64,000 bases of DNA from Lachnospiraceae bacterium (GCA_016290615.1 JAEEUS010000003.1:1-64000), one strand, 5' to 3'. Numbered from the stretch's first letter, positions 31,285-41,762 are shown. Made by a program: numbers and translations. The notes: generated by a model not told the origin, from the letters alone.

Positions 31285-32360
31285 TGAGTAGTGTAGATCA
31301 AAATTTCTCAGATATATCAAATATAAAGGTCAGATTGAATATACCCCGTTTGATAGGTTTTATCATAGCATACGGTATATTTGGTGTGGCCGTTTTTATG
31401 TTTTTCAGAAGCTATGTATGCTTTCTGTTTTTAACCGTGTTCATTCTTATCCCGTTCGTTTCTGTTTATACTCTAAAGATCATGCTTAAGCATATTTCGA
31501 TACGACTTTTTGCCTCTGAAGCTGAAACAAGTGTAGGTTCAGATCTTGGCATAGGCATTATCGTAAAGAATTCGAGTTTTTTTACATCTCTGTGCTGTAA
31601 ATGTCATCTTAGCATTAAGAACCTGTATTACGGAGATGAAACTTCGCAGATTTTTACTATACCCTTAATAGCAAAATCCGATAACAAGAATCCGCTGTAC
31701 TGCAAGGTGACTACATGCGGGATAATAGAAACAGTCTTTGAAAAATGCGAGATATATGATGTCCTTGGATTCGTGAGGGCACAGATACTTACAGGACAGA
31801 CTGTATCAACGACAGTTCTTCCTATGCCTCAGACTCTAGAGGATATTCAAAAACTTGGTATACTTTCGGGTTTCACGGATAATGAAGATGAGACACAAAA
31901 GGGAAACGAGTATTCTGATACATCAAATATTCGAGAATATATACCCGGAGACAGGATAAAGGACATACATTGGAAGTTATCCGCTAAGAGAGATGAACTT
32001 CTTGTGAGAGAGCATATAAAGAGCTGTGAGAACAAACTGGTATTATGGATCGATCCCTCTCCGAGGAAAAAGTTCTGCGAACAGATACTTGCACTTTCTT
32101 TCAGTGTTGTAAGTTACTGCCTCAAGGAAAATGCACTCGTAAGACTGATGTGGTGTGATCAGTCATCAAATCTTTATGATGTTACGATAAACAGTCAGAG
32201 TGATCTTATAAAAGCTTATGAAAGCATGTACAGAAGCAAAAAAGCAGCTCCGGTGAGTGATCTGAGAGCTCTTTTATTAATGAATAATTATAATATGAAA
32301 ACAGTATTAAGAGTCGGATATAACGGTTCGGAAGTGGAATTGACTCCTTATGAGATCTAA
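31284..32360 (+). CDS. DUF58 domain membrane protein
   Basis: IREYIPGDRIKDIHWKLSAKRDELLVREH; next to MoxR. Confidence 0.9.
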   Translation: MSSVDQNFSDISNIKVRLNIPRLIGFIIAYGIFGVAVFMFFRSYVCFLFLTVFILIPFVSVYTLKIMLKHISIRLFASEAETSVGSDLGIGIIVKNSSFFTSLCCKCHLSIKNLYYGDETSQIFTIPLIAKSDNKNPLYCKVTTCGIIETVFEKCEIYDVLGFVRAQILTGQTVSTTVLPMPQTLEDIQKLGILSGFTDNEDETQKGNEYSDTSNIREYIPGDRIKDIHWKLSAKRDELLVREHIKSCENKLVLWIDPSPRKKFCEQILALSFSVVSYCLKENALVRLMWCDQSSNLYDVTINSQSDLIKAYESMYRSKKAAPVSDLRALLLMNNYNMKTVLRVGYNGSEVELTPYEI

Positions 32361-34632
32361 AAAGAAGAAGACAATGGAGCTTGAGGGCAATTCTTTGATA
32401 GAAGGACTGGAAATATCCGGTAATTTCTATGAAAAGAATGAAAATAGAATCCTCACCCTCCTTCTAAAGGGAATAGTCGTATATCTGGTTACTGCCGGTA
32501 TGCTGGGAGGTGCAATAACGGCTACAGGAACAGATTTTAATCAGGTTGTTTTCAATCTGGTTGTTTTTGTGCTGTCGATGATCATCTCGTTAATATACTA
32601 TAACAAGCGTTCTGAGAATATCGGTGATATTGCGTACCTTTTCATGATCATATTCTTCGGCGTTTTTTATGGGACATATATTAACAGCGGATTCTATACC
32701 TGGATGAATGATATCATAGGTGCTGCCGGTTCATATTTTCAACTTCCCGATATCGGTGGTTATGTTCAGATGGTCAGAAATACCAGGCTGGCTGTTACCT
32801 TTGCATCATGTTATCTTGGGGCAGTGTGCGTAATACTTGTCAATATGTCCATAGTAAAGAGAATGATGTACGGGGATCTCATTCTGAATTCGATCATCGT
32901 ATTATTTCTTCCGGTTTATCTAGAACTTGAACCCAATTATGTATATTGTGTAATGCTGATACTTGGTATCGCAATGTCGGTAGTATGGAAGATAAGCGGC
33001 AGATATGAAAAGATAGACACAAACTCGGTATATATAAGAAACAAGAAAGAGATTACATATACATACTGCTTCAAAGGGCATGTATTTGCTTTTGCGCAGA
33101 TCGGTTCGGCGATACTTGTCATATTGCTCATTATTTATATTATACTGCCTAAGGATACCTATACTCTTCTAAGAGGTAAAAGCGATAAAAAGGAACTTAC
33201 TGATGATATCGTCGAAACATTTATCACATCCGGTTTTGCAGGTTTCTTTAACAGATATGACAACATAGGTGGTATGAACAGCGGTCGTCTTGGCGGCGTC
33301 AATTCAGTAAGACTTGATTATGAGACTGATCTTATAGTCACATATGTACCGGGAGATATGAATCCGGTATATCTCAGGACATTTGTCGGAGGCGATTATC
33401 ATCCGTATCAGAATATGTGGTCTATTGCCAATCCGACAATGATTAACAGAAATGAAGCAAATCTTTTGAAAAAAGAATTTGAAGATTCTAATCCATATAG
33501 TGCAAAAGCTCTAATGGAGATTGAAAACATAGATGGCGAGAGCGGAGAATATGCGCTTTATTACAGCGAAAAAGGAGAACTGCTCAACAGAGGTAAAAAG
33601 ACGACAAGGGAGTATTATCCCCGTTTTGATGAGATAGGTGAATACGCAAAGAATGAATCCCTGACACAGGAGGAAAAGGATTACTGGCTTTCAGTACCTA
33701 ATGATAATGTTCCGACTCTGATGAAGACAATAGACAAGTTGAGTGTTACATCAGATATGGATGAGTTTGAGATCGCTGAGTGTATCAGGAAGTATTATTT
33801 TGATAACATTCCTTATACTTTACGTCCGGGTTCAACACCCATACGAAGAGATTTTGTAAATTATTTCCTTGATTCGAACAAAAAGGGGTACTGTGTTCAC
33901 TTTGCAAGCGCCGGAGTTTTGCTACTCAGATACATGGGAATTCCTGCAAGATATGTCGAAGGCTATGCTTTCGATTACATGGATATACAGAGTGCTACAA
34001 AGCAGGATGATCTTGACAGTGATGATTACTATAAGGGATATAACTCATTAGGTGAAGCACCTGTAATAAGTGTTGAAGTAAGTGATGCAAGCGCGCATGC
34101 CTGGATAGAGATGTATACTGATGAATATGGATGGGTTCGTGTAGAACTGACACCGCCATCTTCAGATATTGAATCAGGTACAAGTACGCTCTGGGATAGA
34201 TTGCTGAATCTGTTTAATTCAAACAATGAAACGACTGATTCAGCTGATGATACTGCAGCTAAAAAGGTTGATACTGAAAAGATCAGACGAAACCTAATCA
34301 TATTTGTTATAGTTACTGTATCTTTGATCTTGATTTATTATATCTATCGTTTGATATCTGCGATCGTTACATATCGTAAAGCAGATATCAACACCAAGCT
34401 TATTATGAGATATCATAGGTTTGTTAAATCGGTTTCGGGCAGACATGATCTTGCGAAAGCATATAATTACAAGGACCAGATATGTGCGGTAGAAACTGAA
34501 CAGGATATGACAAGGTTAATAGCCTTATTAGAAAAAGCCGGTTTTTCCGATAAAGAAATATCGACAGAAGAATTTGATTATTGCATGAGGCAACTGAAAC
34601 TGCTCAAAAAGAAAAGAGGATCAAAAAAGTGA
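32350..34632 (+). CDS. Transglutaminase-like (TgpA-type) membrane protein
   Basis: Multiple TMs; KKGYCVHFASAGVLLLRYMGIPARYVEGYAFD...ASAHAWIEMYTDEYGWVRVELTP (Cys-His-Asp). Confidence 0.92.
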   Translation: MRSKKKKTMELEGNSLIEGLEISGNFYEKNENRILTLLLKGIVVYLVTAGMLGGAITATGTDFNQVVFNLVVFVLSMIISLIYYNKRSENIGDIAYLFMIIFFGVFYGTYINSGFYTWMNDIIGAAGSYFQLPDIGGYVQMVRNTRLAVTFASCYLGAVCVILVNMSIVKRMMYGDLILNSIIVLFLPVYLELEPNYVYCVMLILGIAMSVVWKISGRYEKIDTNSVYIRNKKEITYTYCFKGHVFAFAQIGSAILVILLIIYIILPKDTYTLLRGKSDKKELTDDIVETFITSGFAGFFNRYDNIGGMNSGRLGGVNSVRLDYETDLIVTYVPGDMNPVYLRTFVGGDYHPYQNMWSIANPTMINRNEANLLKKEFEDSNPYSAKALMEIENIDGESGEYALYYSEKGELLNRGKKTTREYYPRFDEIGEYAKNESLTQEEKDYWLSVPNDNVPTLMKTIDKLSVTSDMDEFEIAECIRKYYFDNIPYTLRPGSTPIRRDFVNYFLDSNKKGYCVHFASAGVLLLRYMGIPARYVEGYAFDYMDIQSATKQDDLDSDDYYKGYNSLGEAPVISVEVSDASAHAWIEMYTDEYGWVRVELTPPSSDIESGTSTLWDRLLNLFNSNNETTDSADDTAAKKVDTEKIRRNLIIFVIVTVSLILIYYIYRLISAIVTYRKADINTKLIMRYHRFVKSVSGRHDLAKAYNYKDQICAVETEQDMTRLIALLEKAGFSDKEISTEEFDYCMRQLKLLKKKRGSKK

Positions 34633-36503
34633 GTGTAAAACTTGCGCTAAGTGATGATATATTGATGAATATTGAGAAGCCGGCAAGATATATCGGCAAC
34701 GAGATAAACTGTGTTGTGAAAAACAGGGATGAAATCGATATTCGTTTTGCTATGTGTTTTCCTGACGTATATGAGATCGGCATGAGTCATATCGGCATTC
34801 AGATCCTGTATGATATGCTCAATAAATATGATGATGTGTGGTGCGAGAGAGTATACAGCCCGTGGGTCGATCTTGATAAGATCATGCGTGAAAAAGACAT
34901 CAAGCTATTTGCTCTTGAAAGTCAGGATCCAATTAAGGAATTTGATTTTCTTGGCATGACACTTCAATATGAGATGTGCTATACGAACATTCTGCAGGTG
35001 TTAGATCTTTCGGGAATACCATTGCTTGCGAAGGACAGAGGAGAGGCTGATCCAATAGTTATCGGAGGAGGCCCTTGCGCATATAACCCTGAACCAGTTG
35101 CTGATTTCTTTGATATTTTCTATATAGGCGAGGGAGAGACAAAATACCGTTTACTTTTAGATATATATAAGGAACATAAGAAGAATCATACTTCCAGATA
35201 TGAGTTTCTGGTTGAAGCTGCAAAACTCGGTGGATTGTATGTTCCTTCACTCTATGAAACAGAATATAACGAAGACGGAACCATAAAGGCTTTCTATCCA
35301 TTAAGGGATGATATACCTACAAAAATCGAAAAAGAAATCGTAACTGATATTAAGGCGGCTGATTATCCGACTGCACCTGTTGTGCCGTTCATCAAATGCA
35401 CTCAGGACAGAGCAGTTGTTGAGATTCAGAGAGGCTGCATAAGGGGATGCAGATTCTGTCAGGCGGGACAGCTGTATAAACCGGTAAGAGAACGAGATGT
35501 AGATTTTCTCAAGGAAAAAGCTATGAAGATACTCGAAAGCACCGGGCATGAGGAAGTATCCTTGAGCTCGCTGAGTTCAAGTGATTATTCAAAGCTTGAA
35601 GAACTGACGGATTATCTAATCGATGAGTGTTCTAAACGGTATATCAATATTTCACTGCCGAGTTTGAGAATTGATAATTATGCACTGGATGCTTTCGGCA
35701 AGGTTCAGGATGTCAAAAAGAGTTCATTAACGTTTGCTCCAGAAGCCGGATCTCAGAGAATGAGAAACGTGATCAACAAGGGACTGACGGAGGATGATAT
35801 ACTTAACGGGTCAAAGATGGCTTTTGAAAGAGGCTGGAACAAGGTTAAACTGTATTTCATGCTCGGACTTCCGGGAGAAACCACGGATGATATCGAAGAG
35901 ATAGGAGTACTGTGCGATAAGATTGCTAGAGTTTACTTTGATACAGTTCCAAAGGAAAAGAGGGTGGGCGGACCTGTTCAGATAACAGCCTCTACATCAT
36001 TCTTTATTCCCAAGCCGTTTACTGCTTTCCAGTGGGCGAGCATGAATACTAAACAGGATTTCTTAAATAAGGCGTATATCACCAGGACTTCAATACTAGC
36101 TCAGCTAAACCAGAAAAGGATAAAATACAATTGGCATGAAGCTGATGTAAGTGTAATGGAAGGTGTATTTGCTCGCGGTGACAGAAAGATAGGTGCGGTC
36201 ATTCTTGAAGCATATAGACGCGGTTGCATTTATGATGCATGGGGCGAATTCTATAATAACGATGTATGGCTTAAAATATTTGAAGATCTTGGTATAGATA
36301 TTGGCTTTTATACGACAAGACAACGCAGTCTTGATGAAATATTCCCGTGGGATTTTATTGACTGCGGAGTAAGTAAGCAGTGGCTTAAAAACGAGTGGCT
36401 GAAATCAAAGGAAGAAACTGTGACATTGAACTGCAAAAAGCAGTGCAGTGGCTGCGGAGCCTCAAAATACGGTGTTGGCATATGTGTGGGTGAGGGACGT
36501 TGA
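34629..36503 (+). CDS. B12-binding-type radical SAM protein (TIGR03960-like)
   Basis: GTG start with aaagagga upstream; EIQRGCIRGCRFCQAGQLYKPVRER radical SAM CxxxCxxC. Confidence 0.92.
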   Translation: MSVKLALSDDILMNIEKPARYIGNEINCVVKNRDEIDIRFAMCFPDVYEIGMSHIGIQILYDMLNKYDDVWCERVYSPWVDLDKIMREKDIKLFALESQDPIKEFDFLGMTLQYEMCYTNILQVLDLSGIPLLAKDRGEADPIVIGGGPCAYNPEPVADFFDIFYIGEGETKYRLLLDIYKEHKKNHTSRYEFLVEAAKLGGLYVPSLYETEYNEDGTIKAFYPLRDDIPTKIEKEIVTDIKAADYPTAPVVPFIKCTQDRAVVEIQRGCIRGCRFCQAGQLYKPVRERDVDFLKEKAMKILESTGHEEVSLSSLSSSDYSKLEELTDYLIDECSKRYINISLPSLRIDNYALDAFGKVQDVKKSSLTFAPEAGSQRMRNVINKGLTEDDILNGSKMAFERGWNKVKLYFMLGLPGETTDDIEEIGVLCDKIARVYFDTVPKEKRVGGPVQITASTSFFIPKPFTAFQWASMNTKQDFLNKAYITRTSILAQLNQKRIKYNWHEADVSVMEGVFARGDRKIGAVILEAYRRGCIYDAWGEFYNNDVWLKIFEDLGIDIGFYTTRQRSLDEIFPWDFIDCGVSKQWLKNEWLKSKEETVTLNCKKQCSGCGASKYGVGICVGEGR

Positions 36504-37186
36504 AAGTTAGGATCAAGTTTGCAAAATATGGTGTCATGAAATATATTGGGCACCTGGATATAATGAGATATTTTCAAAAGAGCATGCGAAGAGCCGGTGT
36601 TGATATAGCATACACAAGCGGATTTTCTCCTCATCAGATCATGAGCTTTGCGTCCCCTCTCGGGGTGGGAGTTGAAAGCTGGGGAGAATACTTTGACATT
36701 GAGTTAAACAGCGGAACTGCGCGTGAAGTAAAGGATGCTCTAAATAGAGTTATGGTCCCGGGTATGGAGATTATATCTGTTGTAGGCCTCCCTCAGGGAG
36801 TTAAGAATGCAATGGCAAGCATTGCTGCTGCATCTTATCGTGTTACGATGAAGGAAGGCTTTATAAATGAGATTAATCAAACGGACAGGATTGATGAGTT
36901 CCTTGCTCAGGACAAGATAACAATAATAAAGCAAACAAAGAAAAATGAGATAGAATTTGATCTAAAACCGCATATCTTTGAGTTTTCATATGACGGTACA
37001 TTCAGGATGCTTATAGATGCGTCGAGTGCCGGAAATATCAAACCCATGGCAGTTATGGAGGAATATGCTAGATTCTGCAATGAAGAGATAACCGCCTCTA
37101 AGTATCAGATAATTCGTGATGAGATATATACAGTTGATGAAAACGGAAAGTATGTTTCCTTGGAAAGTGTTGGTGAAGAATTTTGA
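36500..37186 (+). CDS. TIGR03936/DUF2344 radical SAM-associated protein
   Basis: TTG start; VRIKFAKYGVMKYIGHLDIMRYFQKSMRRAGVDIAYTSGFSPHQIMSFASPLGVGVES. Confidence 0.92.
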   Translation: MKVRIKFAKYGVMKYIGHLDIMRYFQKSMRRAGVDIAYTSGFSPHQIMSFASPLGVGVESWGEYFDIELNSGTAREVKDALNRVMVPGMEIISVVGLPQGVKNAMASIAAASYRVTMKEGFINEINQTDRIDEFLAQDKITIIKQTKKNEIEFDLKPHIFEFSYDGTFRMLIDASSAGNIKPMAVMEEYARFCNEEITASKYQIIRDEIYTVDENGKYVSLESVGEEF

Positions 37187-38307
37187 TCAGATCCACGGTT
37201 TGTATAACTGAATATCAGGGCAATATCATATCTTGGCTGGATGTTGACTCAAAGATGGAAAGGCTTTCCGTTGATAAACCGAATGAGGACATAACCGGAA
37301 ACATCTATGTCGGGATCGTAAAACATGTGGTAAAAAATCTCGATGCATGTTTTGTTGAGTTTAAGAAGGATACACTCGGATTCTTAAGTTTTAACGATGT
37401 TTACCCACAAATGAAAGTCACTGAAGGGATGCAGATTGCAGTTCAGGTCATTAAAGAGGCATCTAAGAATAAAGAGGCTGTATTGACTTGCAGGCTATCT
37501 GTTCCTGGACAGTATTGTGTGGCAATCTATGATGATAAGGCTGTTAATATCAGTCGAAAGATTAGTGGTGACAAAAGAAACGAATTAAGAAAAGCGATTC
37601 CTGATGATACAGATCTTTGCTTTACTGTAAGGACCAATGCGGCAAATGTTGATGATACATCACTGATCACAGATGAAGCTTATATACTCAATGAAAAACT
37701 GCATGAGATAATAAGAAACTGCAGCATGAGGATAGCTCCTGCACTGTGTTTTGCATCAGATAAAGGATATGTAAAGTTTCTGCAAAGCCTTCCAAAGAAC
37801 AGCTTTGAAAGGGTTCTTACCGACAACGAAGGCATATATGAAGAACTGAAGGATAATTATTTATGCGAGTTTTACAATGATGATTATTCTTTGAGCAAGC
37901 TGTACAGTCTTGAAACCAAGTTGCAGGAAATACTTAACAGAAACGTATGGTTGAAATCCGGGGGAAATATCCTTATTGAGCATACTGAAGCCTTGACGGT
38001 TATAGACGTTAATTCTGCCAAGAACATCTCTGGCAAAGAAAGGGAAGTCAATATACTTCAGATAAACAAGGAAGCCGCTTATCAGATAGCCAGACAGCTC
38101 AGGCTGAGAAATATCTCAGGGATCATAATAGTTGACTTCATAAATATGCAAAAAGAAGCATCAAAACAGGAACTTATTGATTATTTAAAAGCTCAGCTTA
38201 TCACCGACCCCGTAAGATGCGACTATATAGACATGACATCTCTTGGACTGGTAGAGATAGTCAGAAGAAAAATAAAACCTCCTATTTACGAAATATTGAG
38301 CAAATAA
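37183..38307 (+). CDS. rng: Ribonuclease E/G family, short form
   Basis: S1-like NIYVGIVKHVVKNLDACFVEF; GGNILIEHTEALTVIDVNSAKN; IIIVDFINM; TTG start. Confidence 0.9.
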   Translation: MIRSTVCITEYQGNIISWLDVDSKMERLSVDKPNEDITGNIYVGIVKHVVKNLDACFVEFKKDTLGFLSFNDVYPQMKVTEGMQIAVQVIKEASKNKEAVLTCRLSVPGQYCVAIYDDKAVNISRKISGDKRNELRKAIPDDTDLCFTVRTNAANVDDTSLITDEAYILNEKLHEIIRNCSMRIAPALCFASDKGYVKFLQSLPKNSFERVLTDNEGIYEELKDNYLCEFYNDDYSLSKLYSLETKLQEILNRNVWLKSGGNILIEHTEALTVIDVNSAKNISGKEREVNILQINKEAAYQIARQLRLRNISGIIIVDFINMQKEASKQELIDYLKAQLITDPVRCDYIDMTSLGLVEIVRRKIKPPIYEILSK

Positions 38308-38404
38308 TGAGTGCTTTTTGTTTGCTTTGTATATTTTATAACTTGCTTTATCGTGTTATCATGGTATCATAACAAATCAACCTTAGAAGAGAGGGAGTAA
38401 GAGA

Positions 38405-39232
38405 ATGGAAGAGAAGAAAATGAATTTTTTTGCAATACCGGCGTTTACTTTTGTGCCGCCTAAGTACAAGGATATCATTAAGGAATCCGCTGGAAAGATC
38501 TTTGGAGCATTGCTCATATGTTTCCTTATAATGGCATGTATCAATGCTGTTAAAGTAAATGTAGCAATGAATGAAGTAACTGACGAGATCAGAAATAACT
38601 GTCCTGAATTTGAACTCATGGGTGGTGAATTTGAGATCGAGAAGCCTTTTGCTTTTGATGAAGATGACGTATATGTAAACATTGATGACAGCATCGAAAA
38701 TGTAACAGAAGATGACGTAAAGGAAATTGTACTTAACGGAAATTACCAGTCTGTTATCATAATCGGTAAATACTCATTTGGTATGTACAACAACGGTCAG
38801 ATACAGTCGTTCAAGTATACCGATTTTGAAAATTTTACAGTATCTAAAGACAAACTGTGTGATGAATTCCTGCCTACGATAAAGTCAATCGTTGTTTTAG
38901 TTGTTATCCTTTGGGCGTTTGTTTCAATCGGTTTATTCTATTTCGTAGCTCTTATAATGCAGCTGTTTACTATGATGTTTGCAAGCATATTCGGAAAGGA
39001 ATTTGACGGAGTTCAGCGTTACAGGATGACAGTACTTGCGAAGTTCCCGATCCATGTTATTGTATTCATAATCGGACTTATCAAGCCTTCGCTTATTGGC
39101 TTCTGGGCAAACTTGGTTCTTCAGGTAGTATTCATTGCATTGGCAGTATTCATGTATGACAAAGATGATGATGTTGTAGATGCTCCTGTAGAAGTGATTG
39201 AAGACAAAGGTGAGGACAATTCACAGTTCTAA
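38405..39232 (+). CDS. DUF1189-like membrane protein
   Basis: 275 aa, N-terminal TM plus several C-terminal TMs, FFAIPAFTFVPPKYKDIIKE...; family call tentative. Confidence 0.6.
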   Translation: MEEKKMNFFAIPAFTFVPPKYKDIIKESAGKIFGALLICFLIMACINAVKVNVAMNEVTDEIRNNCPEFELMGGEFEIEKPFAFDEDDVYVNIDDSIENVTEDDVKEIVLNGNYQSVIIIGKYSFGMYNNGQIQSFKYTDFENFTVSKDKLCDEFLPTIKSIVVLVVILWAFVSIGLFYFVALIMQLFTMMFASIFGKEFDGVQRYRMTVLAKFPIHVIVFIIGLIKPSLIGFWANLVLQVVFIALAVFMYDKDDDVVDAPVEVIEDKGEDNSQF

Positions 39233-39312
39233 TTAAGCCTATTCCAATATTTCTATACATTAATTCGGGCCATTTTCGGCGGGATTTTTCGCAAAATCGC
39301 AAAGAAAATGGC

Positions 39313-39341
39313 TTGACTTATGTAAAGAGCGATGATAATAT
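39313..39341 (+). promoter_or_regulatory. Sigma-A-type promoter for rplU-prp-rpmA
   Basis: TTGACT-N17-TAATAT. Confidence 0.85.
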
Positions 39342-39352
39342 ATATGAGTATG

Positions 39353-39419
39353 CCGCGTAACGAGGCTATAAGTGCGCATATGCGCCGCCATAGTTAGCGA
39401 GAAAAGTGTTTTACACTTA
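39353..39419 (+). ncRNA. Structured 5' leader of rplU, L21-leader-like
   Basis: Nested complementarities CGCGTAAC/GTTAGCG around GCGCATATGCGC hairpin, then AAGTGT-TTT-ACACTT; position directly upstream of L21 gene. Confidence 0.65.
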
Positions 39420-39436
39420 GATAGGAGGGAAAACCT

Positions 39437-39742
39437 ATGTACGCAATCATTGCAACAGGCGGAAAGCAGTACAAAGTTGAAGAGGGCGATTGCATCAAAG
39501 TTGAAAAGCTCGATGCTGAAGTTGGCTCTACTGTAACATTTGATACTGTTCTTGCTGTAAAAGATTCAGAGCTTAAGTGCGGAGACGATGTAGCAAAGGC
39601 TACAGTAACTGCTACTGTTATGGATCAGGCTAAGGCTAAGAAGGTAATCGTTTACAAGTACAAGAGAAAATCTGGTTACCACAAAAAGAATGGTCACAGA
39701 CAGCTTTACACACAGGTAAAGATTGACAAGATCAACGCTTAA
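39437..39742 (+). CDS. rplU: 50S ribosomal protein L21
   Basis: [25 protein letters not shown]...[23 protein letters not shown]. Confidence 0.98.
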   Translation: MYAIIATGGKQYKVEEGDCIKVEKLDAEVGSTVTFDTVLAVKDSELKCGDDVAKATVTATVMDQAKAKKVIVYKYKRKSGYHKKNGHRQLYTQVKIDKINA

Positions 39743-39762
39743 TTGTTGTTTGGAGTTAATAG

Positions 39763-40089
39763 ATGACCACTGTACGTATCTGGCAGAGTGAAAACAAAAC
39801 CAAAGCATTTGAAGCAAGCGGTCATGCGGGATATGCAAGATCCGGCATAGATATAGTTTGTTCGGCCATATCAATACTTGTTAGCAATACCATAAATACG
39901 CTTGAAGTATTGTGCAATGAGAAAACAGATGTGACCATAGATGAAAAGATCGGTCTCATAAGATGTGTGTTTAAGAACACTCCATCCGAGAAATCCCAAC
40001 TCATAGTTGATTCTATGCTTCTTGGTTTAAAACAGATACAAGACGAATACGGAAATAAGTATATTGATATTAGATTTGAGGAGGTGTAG
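39763..40089 (+). CDS. prp: Ribosomal-processing cysteine protease Prp
   Basis: [22 protein letters not shown] (His/Cys dyad); between L21 and L27. Confidence 0.95.
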   Translation: MTTVRIWQSENKTKAFEASGHAGYARSGIDIVCSAISILVSNTINTLEVLCNEKTDVTIDEKIGLIRCVFKNTPSEKSQLIVDSMLLGLKQIQDEYGNKYIDIRFEEV

Positions 40090-40091
40090 TT

Positions 40092-40376
40092 ATGCTTAAG
40101 TTAAACCTTCAATTCTTCGCTCATAAAAAGGGTGTAGGTTCTACTAAGAACGGTAGAGATTCAGAAGCAAAAAGACTTGGCGCTAAGAGAGCTGACGGAC
40201 AGTTCGTTAAGGCCGGTAACATACTTTACAGACAGCGCGGAACTAAGATACATCCCGGAACCAATGTAGGTCGCGGCGGTGATGATACATTATTCGCACT
40301 TACAGACGGTATTCTTAGATTCGAGAGACTCGGAAGAGACAAGAAGCAGGCAAGTGTTTATCCGGTTGAAGAATAA
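40092..40376 (+). CDS. rpmA: 50S ribosomal protein L27 with Prp-cleaved N-terminal extension
   Basis: [39 protein letters not shown]. Confidence 0.98.
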   Translation: MLKLNLQFFAHKKGVGSTKNGRDSEAKRLGAKRADGQFVKAGNILYRQRGTKIHPGTNVGRGGDDTLFALTDGILRFERLGRDKKQASVYPVEE

Positions 40377-40389
40377 TAGTTTATGATCA

Positions 40390-40421
40390 AAAGCTCCAGA
40401 CTTAGGTTTGGAGCTTTTTTA
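40390..40421 (+). terminator. Rho-independent terminator between rpmA and obg
   Basis: AAAAGCTCCA-GACTTAGGTT-TGGAGCTTTTTT. Confidence 0.92.
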
Positions 40422-40442
40422 TCAGTAGAAAGGTTGATAGAT

Positions 40443-41729
40443 ATGTTTGCAGACAGAGCGACCATCTATGTAAGAAGCGGTAAAGGCGGAGACGGACATG
40501 TGTCCTTCAGACGTGAAAAATATGTGCCGAACGGAGGTCCTGACGGTGGCGACGGCGGCGACGGCGGAAGCGTTATTATTGAGATTGATGACGGTCTTAA
40601 TACTCTTGTTGACTTCAGAAATGTTAGGAAGTATCTGGCCGGACATGGTGAAGACGGAAAGAAGAGAAACTGCCACGGAAAAAATGGTGAAGACATCATA
40701 CTTAAAGTGCCTGAAGGGACTGTTATCAAGGAAGCTGAAACCGGCAAGATAATAACGGATATGAGCAGGGATAACAGAAGATTTGTTCTGCTAACAGGCG
40801 GAAAAGGCGGAAATGGGAATCAGCATTATGCAACCAGCAAGATGCAGGCTCCTAAATATGCTCAGCCCGGACAGCCGGCCAAGGAACTCAACCTTATTTT
40901 AGAGCTTAAGGTACTGGCGGATGTAGGCCTTGTAGGATATCCCAATGTTGGAAAGAGTACATTCCTTACAAAAGTAAGCAATGCTCGTCCAAAGATTGCA
41001 AATTATCACTTTACGACATTGAACCCGCATCTGGGTGTTGTTGATCTTGATGATGCCAAAGGTTTTGTTATCGCTGATATTCCCGGACTTATAGATGGTG
41101 CCAGCGAGGGTGTCGGTCTTGGACATCAGTTCTTAAGACATGTCGAAAGGACCAAAGTAATAATACATGTTGTAGATGCATCGGGATGTGAAGGAAGAGA
41201 TCCGATAGAAGATATTTATGCAATAAACAGGGAACTTGCTAATTATAGCGAGGATCTTGCAAAGCGTCCGCAGGTAATAGCTGCCAATAAGACCGATCTT
41301 ATATTTGAAGGTAAGGATGAGGTTATAGATCGAATCAAAGCAGAATTTGAGCCTAAAGGATATGAGGTATATCCTATAAGCGCTATTAGTGGTGAGGGTA
41401 TATCAAAGGTCTTGTATCGAGTAAGAGAGATGCTTGATGAGATAGGTGATGATCCTGTGGTATTTGACGCGGAATATGATTTCAGTGAAAATGTCATCTA
41501 TGACGAGCCGTTTACTGTTGAATATGATGAAGAAGAGAACGAATATGTTGTTGAAGGACCACGTATAGAAAAAATGCTCGGATATACAAATCTTGAAAGT
41601 GAAAAAGGATTTGTTTTCTTCCAGAATTTCTTAAAGGAGAACGGCATACTAAAACAGCTAGAAGAACTTGGGATAAACGAGGGAGATACTGTAAGAATGT
41701 ATGGTTTTTCTTTTGATTATTACAAATAA
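40443..41729 (+). CDS. obgE: GTPase Obg/CgtA
   Basis: MFADRATIYVRSGKGGDGHVSFRREKYVPNGGPDGGDGG; GYPNVGKSTF; ORF track start 40383 crosses the terminator. Confidence 0.97.
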   Translation: MFADRATIYVRSGKGGDGHVSFRREKYVPNGGPDGGDGGDGGSVIIEIDDGLNTLVDFRNVRKYLAGHGEDGKKRNCHGKNGEDIILKVPEGTVIKEAETGKIITDMSRDNRRFVLLTGGKGGNGNQHYATSKMQAPKYAQPGQPAKELNLILELKVLADVGLVGYPNVGKSTFLTKVSNARPKIANYHFTTLNPHLGVVDLDDAKGFVIADIPGLIDGASEGVGLGHQFLRHVERTKVIIHVVDASGCEGRDPIEDIYAINRELANYSEDLAKRPQVIAANKTDLIFEGKDEVIDRIKAEFEPKGYEVYPISAISGEGISKVLYRVREMLDEIGDDPVVFDAEYDFSENVIYDEPFTVEYDEEENEYVVEGPRIEKMLGYTNLESEKGFVFFQNFLKENGILKQLEELGINEGDTVRMYGFSFDYYK

Positions 41730-41762
41730 GTGATAAAATATCATTATTAAGGAGTTTATGTA

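Noticed and set aside
40383-40442. Upstream in-frame extension of obg in the ORF track
   Set aside because: Contains the rpmA terminator hairpin; true start is the ATG at 40443 with conserved MFADRATIYV.
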